This document shows, piece after piece, positions 57,101 through 64,000 of a stretch of DNA of 64,000 bases. A program made the translations under genes and the position numbers. Numbering within the stretch: the stretch's first letter is position 1; every line of letters starts with the position of its first letter. The DNA comes from Charina bottae. Lineage: Eukaryota > Chordata > Lepidosauria > Squamata > Charinaidae. The stretch lies in assembly GCA_023362775.1 (NCBI GenBank), contig JALMGJ010000002.1, positions 73,509,414 through 73,573,413 on the forward strand, in the 5' to 3' direction. The notes beneath the pieces were generated by a model. That model was not told where the DNA came from. It ran no database searches and saw only the letters and a list, made by a program, of their open reading frames with translations.

Positions 57101-60100
57101 AATGGGGCTGTGCACTTTAGCATCAATCTTGCCCTTTGCCCCATTAAGCCTTATGGCAAAGGCTGCTGGCTGGTTAACTTTTAACCCAGATTCCTAAGAA
57201 TGCAATATTAAGATTAAGCACAGACATTGTCATTTGGCTAACATGGAATATAGCAAAATACAGTTCAATATTTTGCCACTTGTAAGCAAAAAGAGGCAGT
57301 GTTTGTATACCTAAAAAGCAACAGAAAAACAAAGTATGGTTGTCTTTAAATTATATTGTACTGAATTTTTCAAAAACTATGGTTTTGGAAGAATTTATCA
57401 ATTTTATTTTAAGCATAACTGGGTCTTCTATAAAATACTTGAATACCCCTGGCCTGACTGACTGCTTGCTACTTACCTATCTAACTTATTTAAGGGAGGG
57501 TCACTCACTATTCCATGACATGAATAACTAGGCAGAAACATGTAAGATCATCTCTGTGCTTCAGAGTATAAACAAATGTGATCTGTTGGGGGGTAATTCT
57601 AATCTTGAAAGACAGTACAGGATCATACAGAAAGATAATAAAGGATAGTACAGAGTTATTATTCTAAATTATTCTAATTGCACATACTGATTTCTAGCCC
57701 AAACATGGATATTGCAAGCCTACGAGTTAGAATACTGGCATAAAAACTAGTACCAGACATCTGATTATACCATAATTGTGGCATAATCAGCAATTTAACC
57801 CCTCAAATGTTTAGTTTTCTATGGGAAACCTGAGTTCCCATGGTCTGGCTTGCCAATTAACATACTGCTAGTAGCAGCATCAGACAACCGTTGATTATGA
57901 TACTTGCAGCCCTCTCTTCATGGAAATCATGCTTTCCACCATGGCAACAGATGCAGGACTTTGAGGATCCCTGGAACTATGAAAAAGGAACTAAAAGGAT
58001 ATATGGATCTGTATCTGTCGGGCAGGACCTTTCACTACACACTTTTGCATGGCCCACCTCTGCCTCAGACTCTAGGAAATTCAAGTTACTTCACCAGGGC
58101 CATAAAATGCAATGCAATGCTCTGCTCTCAGTTCATAGCTTACTTGAGATTTCATTTTCAGCTTTACCCTCGAGAGAGAAATAATGGTTACTGAGCAAAC
58201 ATACAAATAAGGCATTAAAGTACCAATCGAAGAGAATATTTGTATAGCTCAGGGTTGAACTGTGGAGTCCTTGGTGCTCTCTGAGCCTTGTTGTTTCCTT
58301 GCAGACGTTTCATTGCCAGGCTAGGCAACATCTTCAGTGCGAATATTCGCACTGAAGATGTTGCCTAGCCTGGCAATGAAACGTCTGCAAGGAAACAACA
58401 AGGCTCAGAGAGCACCAAGGACTCCACAGCATTAAAGTACTTCAAGAGCTTTTCAAAATGCAAAAGACTCCTCTCTAAGACAATTTATTGTCTCCCTGCC
58501 CCCTGCCTTCTTCCCATTACCGCCCAGAGTCGCTCCCTGAGTGAGATGGGCGGTGACTAAATTTGAAGTATAAATAAATTAGCTTTATTTCCTTCTTTAG
58601 GGTTTTAAGTCAGCTGACTTTCTACATTCTGTCAGGAGTCTTTAAATGAAACACAAGAAAAACATCAACACCACAGCAGCTAGTTCACATCCTTGTAACA
58701 CTTTTAGTGAGATTTAGCTGGAAAACTGCACTGATGATGACAAGCTGCACTGATGACAAGCTGCAGAGCACAGCTTACTCAACCAATACCCAACTTAACT
58801 AAAGACAAGGCTGTGCCACTTAACATAGCTGCTTCAAAGTGCGGCAATACCTACTCATGCTAGTTGGCTGAAGCTTAGACTAAAATCTTCCATGTTTCTT
58901 TCATCTTAAACCTAAGACAGTGGACTCAGTGGCCTAACTGGCCTCTTTCAGGCCATTTGACTGATTGTATGACAGCTGGAATTCACTCTTACACTCGGGC
59001 TGATGCTGGCTAACTATTAGAACCATGAACTTCTAGGTTTTGTGAACCTGCACAGTGTGAATTACTGCTTTGTAGTCACTCTAGAGACCTACTTGTTCAA
59101 CTATATGCATTCTCAAAACATACTTATCATTGGTTTACACTGCTTTGTCTAAATAGGAATGGTAGAGCTAGGCATGTAGTCCTGCAAGCTGGCTACTGCT
59201 CTTGCTTGCTGCCAAGTATTGCTGTGCACTGAAGTGCTTAAAATGCCTTATGGCAAAGTAATGTTAATAGCAATGTATGTAAAGCTGTTTAATGCCACTA
59301 AGGAGATCAAGCTATGTTCTGTCCAACACTGTTTCTTAACTAAAAAGCCTATTTTCTCCAGGCAGAAAGGTTTTCTCCAAAGAAGCCACACTAGGAAAGA
59401 TAAGAACACTGAGAACAAGGATGAAATCAGCTTGCCATAAGTTACAGAGATATCTCCTTCTGTCTCACCTGAAGGCTCATAACAGTAAGCCTACGAGCAT
59501 CATCTGAAGGTGCAATCACAGGAACCAGGTACGGGCTTTCAGGAATTTGCTCATCATTAAATTTGATGGACACCTCATAGTTACCTGAAAGACACAAGAA
59601 CATCATTAAGCAAACTAGAAAAGCAAATAACCTGCTCCCAGGTTAGAATGTTATTTCATTACGCTTAAATCTCATACCAGGCTCTTGAGCAGTATAGGAC
59701 ACACCACAAGATCCATCTTTGTGGTCTTCAAAAGCAATTTCTGCCTTACTTGGCCCTTCCACTGAAATGGAAAGACCACCAGCTCCTGCTTCTCTTGTCC
59801 ATATGCTAAACTCAGCTGTTAACAAAAGAAAGCAATTAGAGGCAGGCATGTGACTCCCCCCATCCCTTTCTTGTAGCACTGGCATTGGCTGCCACAGAGT
59901 GGTGTTGTCCCAAAATACATTCCAGCAGAAGCAGTTGTGTGAAAAGATTCAAATCCAGCCAATGATGAATCACCCTGTTCTAAGAATACAATCATATACA
60001 TCCCAAAGAAAGATGTTCAGGCCAGTGACAGGCACTCAGTGGGCTGGGATAAAACAGTGAAGGTCTTACCTGGGATGCCAGCCTCTGCTCTTTCAAGTCC

Positions 60101-63100
60101 TGGACCACCAGCTCTGACCTTATTGGCTCCTCCTTCACCAAGAGGCCCAACTGTAAACTGGAAGGGGCTACCGGGCACATGCTGCCCTCTGTATCTCACA
60201 GCCACGGTGTGGACTCCCATTTCTTGTGGCACAAAGCGGACGCAGTACGTGTTCTGGTCACGCTCCACAATTTCTGCCTCGGTAATCCTTCCTGACGGGC
60301 TGGTTACTTGGGATGACATATCACCTATATCAATTTCTTAGGGGAGAAAAATAAAGCCTAGTTTTAAATTTTTTTAACATCTTACACTGGAATACTGCAG
60401 CCTGTGAGGTTCCATATAGAGGGGTATTTTGCCAAGTCTATGCTATTGGGAGGGATTCCCCTCTCCCATAACTATAATCAGCAAAAGACATTTGTGAAGA
60501 TGAAAGAAGTGAGTAGATACCAAGACAGTTTAGGTACAGGGCATGAGATTTGGAAAGCCAAACACTTAATTATTTTCCTCAAAAACAATTGAGGAATTGC
60601 AAAACTTCATCCAGAATATTACTCAGAAATGGAGCACAGTCAGTGTGATGTAGTGCTTAAGATGCTGGATTGGGGAGACCCAGGTTCAAGTCCACTCTCA
60701 ACCAAGGGAGCTCATGGAGTAATTTTGGGTCAGGCCCAATCTCTATTGTGAGCTCTTTTCTGATAGTTGAGAAAACTCAAGTTGTTTCTATTCAAGCAAA
60801 CACAGTAGAACAGAATCAGTTATTGAACTTTTGAGGATGTTAATAGCCCACTTTATTTAAATATCACCCTGTCATTTTCTAGGCACCGTTTATTAAGCTA
60901 TTTATTAAAGGGCAAAGCTTACCTGGAATTTTTAAGTTAAGGTCACACAAACTTCCTACAGTGGCCACAGAGGGTGCTCGCCTGGTACGTGTGATGCTTT
61001 CCTTGACCCTGCCTTCGCCACTTATTTTCACAGTAAATGGGCTGCCTTTAATTAGAATATACAAGATTACACTGAGTTCCACTTATCAACAGTCCAGATA
61101 CCAAAATTGAGGCAGGTAAGAGTTTTCAGAAAGCATACTATCTACAAAGTCCATGTATTGAACAAGATTACATCATAACAATTAAACATTAAACAGGAAA
61201 TAATGACTGAATAATGACTACAAAGAGAACCAGCTTTTTATACTAGACAGTTCAAAATGAAAAAGTGCTATTTTAAGTGACTTAGAGGATTATAAAGTGC
61301 ACAGAATTCACTGTCCAGAAAATCAAGCTGTTCCTACAGTGTTTTCAGTATTCTTGTACTCTACTGGTAATGTTAGGAATCTGAACTTTAAAAGGGTAAT
61401 GCTGGTGGGTTAACAAAACAGCTAGTCTTAACTTACCTAACTTTTCCCTCATTCTTACCTGGGATATGTTCATCAGCAAACTTAGTTGACACTATGTAAA
61501 CACCAGGCACAGTTGGAAAGTATGACACCTTGCAAGTTCCATCATCTAGATCTTCTGTCTGGATATCCACTTTGCTAGGTCCTTCAACTGCCAGTGATAT
61601 TCCACCATACCCTAGAAAAGAAGATACAGAGTGAGTGCCTATAGGATGAAGAGTTGCAAAGTATTTCCCAGAAGTTAAATCCTTTAAAAAGCTAGATATT
61701 ACAAATTTCTACTGTCAGCACATGATCATGGGCAGAGCTCATCTGATTCATGGTATAATGCTATGAGTTATGTATAATACTACATTAAGTTATCAAAATT
61801 GCATACCACTGAACCCTTTTCTATTTTGTACACAGTCTCATGGAAATCAAGCATTCTATATTTTTGAGCTTGACAATTTACAATTCAAATGAGAAGTCAA
61901 ATCATGGTTTAAATTTTGTCCAGTGACAGAAACATGTAAGTTCTATCTTACTGCATGGTTGGACATAATTGTTTCAAACAGTGGCAAATCAACTGAGCTG
62001 TCAAAGGGTGTTTCTTTCTGTTTCTCACTTACAGTATATAGGAAGGGGCAACTTCCTAGGTTAAGCCACAAGAAGCCCTAGCAAATGAAGAGGCTTTAGA
62101 TTACTGACCTGCATCTCTCGTATCGACAATGAAGTCACACATTTCAAAAGTGCGTCCTTCAACCAAGCCACGACCAGAAACTCTTGCTCTACTTGCATCA
62201 CCGATCTCAGACTGAACTACCATAATGGACACCGGACTGTTGGGCACATGACTTCCATTCTTCATGATGCTGACCAAATGTTCTCCCACCTCTCGAGGAA
62301 TGAATGAGATACCTTCCAGATAAAGCATGGAAACAAGTTTTCAATTCTGTACTTCATAAAAGAAAGAAAGCAATACTTTGTCCACTCTTCCCTCCCCCTC
62401 TCCCCCAGCAGGAAGCTAATCAGTGTTTGATATTACAGGCAGCATTAGTACTCACCAAATTCTAGATACAATTTTAGGGTATTTATCAGCATTTAAATGT
62501 GGTCCTGACAAAAATTTCATAAACAATCACACAGCCTCCCTAGAAGATCAGAGACTTACCAATGTGGTTATTTGGCAGTCTTTTCAGAAGACAAGGTTCA
62601 TCTCTGCCAGATGGGGCTTTAATACTGGCTGACAAGAGGCTAAGATCAGTCTCATTAATGTCTAGCAAGAAGTCAGCAGCGGAGCCAAGTTTAACTTGGG
62701 ATCGCCTCCTACTGTCATCTTTAGGAAAGAAGAATTCGCATTAGGATCAGCAGACATGTAAGCAAGGCTATTCTACTTCAGTGGTTCCTAGATGCAACAT
62801 TATGGTTGAAGAAATGGAAACCCTAAATAGGAAATCGTTAGACAACAGTTGAACTGAAAACTCAAATATGCTAATGGAGAAGAAGGCATTAATTTCTAAT
62901 GCTTTTATAGTAAATGCCTGGCTAAAAGCTGTCTTGACATTGCCAAATTTTACTGAAACTGTTATCTCATAACACTAAGCTCTCTGTTCAAATTTATGAA
63001 AATGTTACCAACTTACATACTGTATCTTAAGTGTTAAAACTAAACCACTCCTATATGAAGTTATAAATCTAGCACATTGTATGAATCGGAAGCCCGGCCC

Positions 63101-64000
63101 TTATTTGTAGTCATTCTCATACCTGTGATTTTGGCAATGAATGGGCTCCCTGGGATATGTTTATCATTGTACTTCACTAATATGCTGTAGTTTCCTGGAA
63201 GTGTTGGCAGGTAAGTGACTGTGCAAGTGCCATCCTTGTTATCAATGCAGCTGATCTCGGCTTTTGAAGGACCTTCAATTGCCAAATCCAAGCCACCTGT
63301 CATATTGGGTGAAAAGCATTACTAGTATTGTTCTATGTATATTTCCAACACTTTGGCTGAAATTATGAAGAGTAAGTTGCAGTTTCAGATGTGCCTTCTT
63401 GGAAGACTCTCTGATCAAATAATATGGCTTGCCTTTGAAACATCTCTTTATATTCAAATCCTCTTCATCTTTAATTATGGGAATTAATCTGTGCCAAGCT
63501 GACTGAAGTGGGAAGATGAACTAGATGTTCTACAAATATCCAATACTAACTCTGATTCTATAAGCTAGTATGCATAACTTCTCCTAGATTATGGTTCCAT
63601 CTCTTCAATGTTGTGTTTGAACAACAGATTCCAAACTCAGTCACAAGGCTTACTCTGTGGCTATGGGAAACTCTCAAGCTAACCTATAAACATGGCGACT
63701 GCGCATTTAGACAATAAGTTTAATATACCATGATGCCTGCAAAGTAGTAAAAATCCTTTTAGTAATGTTTTGCTTAAGCAAATAGGACTGTCATAATGCA
63801 CCCCTGTGGTTGCTGGATAAAATGCTGAAATAAGGAATTATATTTATTTTCATTGTTAAAATACCTTTATAACTCTAAGCTAGCAATTCAAGCTCCTATG
63901 CATGCTCATCTAGAAATTAAAGAACAAAATAAAGTGGAATTTGCTTCATCTTTGGTGTACCTGAGGCTAAAAAGCTAATACTTACCTTCACCAGCATCCT
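53915..64000 (-). CDS. FLNB: FLNB, filamin B, 3' part (14 coding exons, 5' end outside the window)
   Basis: Large actin-crosslinking scaffold; its C-terminal rod binds integrin tails and dimerises. Exons in transcript order: 64000-63986 (partial), 63296-63123, 62718-62560, 62312-62109, 61611-61459, 61045-60923, 60336-60070, 59815-59678, 59584-59469, 57193-57061, 55707-55531, 55286-55078, 54664-54461, 54102-53915. Every border is GT..AG and in phase; about 752 residues remain. Ig-like filamin repeats 17 (from [20 protein letters not shown]) to 24 are present, each with GPSKA/GSPF-type signatures. Repeat 21 ([24 protein letters not shown]) is the integrin-binding repeat; repeat 24 is the dimerisation repeat. 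Hinge 2 starts [14 protein letters not shown] and reads [10 protein letters not shown], the FLNB form; FLNA and FLNC differ there. No frame breaks were seen. Confidence 0.97.
54461..54664 (-). CDS. FLNB: FLNB exon (hinge 2, start of repeat 24)
   Basis: Acceptor TTTTTAG, donor GTAACT. Reads [20 protein letters not shown], the hinge that identifies FLNB, then [17 protein letters not shown]. Confidence 0.96.
54830..54907 (+). mobile_element. CR1-type terminus with (GAAT)n
   Basis: CCAGAGTCCCCCTTGGGGGA, GTGGTGATAAATC, then about 11 GAAT units; in a FLNB intron. Confidence 0.65.
55078..55286 (-). CDS. FLNB: FLNB exon (repeat 23)
   Basis: Acceptor TTTCCAG, donor GTAAGA. Reads [20 protein letters not shown] to GSPFKAKVT. 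Confidence 0.95.
55531..55707 (-). CDS. FLNB: FLNB exon (repeat 22 end, repeat 23 start)
   Basis: Acceptor GTTACAG, donor GTAATT. Reads [20 protein letters not shown] to [11 protein letters not shown]. Confidence 0.95.
55795..55905. mobile_element. MITE fragment
   Basis: AACCTGGTGCCCTCC and GGAGGGTGCCAGGTTGGGGA form the inverted ends of a common palindromic squamate repeat; interior degenerate. Confidence 0.5.
56400..56705 (-). mobile_element. Sauria-type SINE
   Basis: Reverse orientation: AAAGGTAAAGGTTCCCC at the left, then CGGTGCTCATCTCCG, GTGGCCGGCATGACG and the tRNA-like head at the right. In a FLNB intron. Confidence 0.9.
57061..57193 (-). CDS. FLNB: FLNB exon (repeat 22)
   Basis: Acceptor TTCTTAG, donor GTGAGA. 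Reads [20 protein letters not shown] to VSELEQ. Confidence 0.95.
58260..58429. repeat. perfect 170-bp palindrome from Penelope-like terminal repeats
   Basis: Two 85-bp arms, exact reverse complements with no spacer, centred between 58344 and 58345. Each arm contains CAGACGTTTCATTGCCAGGC, which I recognise as a squamate Penelope-like terminal repeat. GCATTAAAGTAC occurs at 58212-58223 and 58429-58440, a likely target duplication. Confidence 0.88.
58519..58580 (+). mobile_element. CR1-type LINE terminus
   Basis: TTACCGCCCAGAGTCGCTCC, GAGATGGGCGGTGACTAAAT and TATAAATAAATT. Confidence 0.6.
59469..59584 (-). CDS. FLNB: FLNB exon (repeat 21 end, repeat 22 start)
   Basis: Acceptor TCTTTCAG, donor GTGAGA. 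Reads [20 protein letters not shown] to LTVMSLQ. Confidence 0.95.
59678..59815 (-). CDS. FLNB: FLNB exon (repeat 21, integrin-binding repeat)
   Basis: Acceptor TTAACAG, donor GTATGA. Reads [20 protein letters not shown] to GVSYTAQEP. Confidence 0.95.
60070..60336 (-). CDS. FLNB: FLNB exon (repeat 20, start of repeat 21)
   Basis: Acceptor TCCCCTAAG, donor GTAAGA. Reads [16 protein letters not shown] through [20 protein letters not shown]. Confidence 0.95.
60640..60760 (+). mobile_element. tRNA-derived SINE head fragment
   Basis: GTGATGTAGTGCTTAAGATG (A-box-like) and GGTTCAAGTCC (B-box-like), then a body cut short. In the FLNB intron between 60336 and 60923. Confidence 0.55.
60923..61045 (-). 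CDS. FLNB: FLNB exon (repeat 19 end, repeat 20 start)
   Basis: Acceptor AATTAAAG, donor GTAAGC. Reads [19 protein letters not shown] to LCDLNLKIP. Confidence 0.95.
61459..61611 (-). CDS. FLNB: FLNB exon (repeat 19)
   Basis: Acceptor TTTTCTAG, donor GTAAGA. Reads [20 protein letters not shown] to FADEHIP. Confidence 0.95.
62109..62312 (-). CDS. FLNB: FLNB exon (repeat 18 end, repeat 19 start)
   Basis: Acceptor TCTGGAAG, donor GTCAGT. Reads [16 protein letters not shown] and [15 protein letters not shown] to DFIVDTRDA. Confidence 0.95.
62560..62718 (-). CDS. FLNB: FLNB exon (repeat 18, first half)
   Basis: Acceptor TCCTAAAG, donor GTAAGT. Reads [20 protein letters not shown] to [10 protein letters not shown]. 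Confidence 0.95.
63123..63296 (-). CDS. FLNB: FLNB exon (rest of repeat 17)
   Basis: Acceptor ATGACAG, donor GTATGA. Reads [19 protein letters not shown] and ends [12 protein letters not shown]. Confidence 0.95.
63986..64000 (-). CDS. FLNB: FLNB exon, partial at the window edge (repeat 17)
   Basis: Only the last 15 bases are in the window, reading EDAGE up to the donor GTAAGT. Confidence 0.85.

Noticed and set aside
53915..64000. FLNA or FLNC as the filamin identity
   Set aside because: The hinge 2 wording ([24 protein letters not shown]) and the neighbour DNASE1L3 fit FLNB; FLNC hinge 2 differs and FLNA lies elsewhere.

Overview
This is a vertebrate nuclear window, best explained as a squamate reptile, probably a snake or toxicoferan lizard. 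The repeats point that way: Sauria-type tRNA SINEs with the ACCTTTA tail, a nearly intact Bov-B LINE, two CR1 lineages, Penelope-like elements and many small hAT transposons. Protein-coding sequence is a small fraction of the window and is split into short exons with GT..AG borders. I cannot name the species.

Three genes are supported. (1) DNASE1L3 lies on the + strand at 3110-16925: eight coding exons, every splice phase agreeing, giving a 293-residue secreted DNase I-family nuclease with all catalytic residues. (2) A gene I did not expect is on the - strand at 34123-40202: two coding exons joined in phase encode about 184 residues resembling sperm microtubule inner protein 1 (SPMIP1, formerly ATP6V1FNB). 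(3) The 3' part of FLNB is on the - strand from 53915 to the window edge: 14 coding exons covering filamin repeats 17 (part) to 24, with hinge 2.

Layout: 1-3100, upstream repeats and the candidate DNASE1L3 promoter. 3110-17150, DNASE1L3, with introns holding two inverted SINEs that each carry five 102-bp units, a hairpin, a GC-rich hAT element, a Penelope-like insertion and a Sauria SINE. 17557-34100, intergenic repeats: a short L1-like element, solo LTRs, a CR1 broken by an LTR, hAT elements and a pyrimidine microsatellite. 34123-40202, the SPMIP1-like gene, whose intron holds four hAT insertions. 40900-52500, an LTR, a Sauria SINE, an old CR1 broken by an LTR, and an L1-like element split by Bov-B. 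52490-64000, the FLNB 3' UTR and exons, with a perfect 170-bp palindrome in one intron.

DNASE1L3 and FLNB face each other tail to tail, as in human 3p14. They act in unrelated processes (clearance of extracellular chromatin and actin crosslinking), so the pairing is old synteny and not a pathway. The gene between them is the main discovery: from memory, human SPMIP1 sits just beyond the 3' end of FLNC, the FLNB paralogue, so this looks like an ohnologous neighbour kept beside FLNB.
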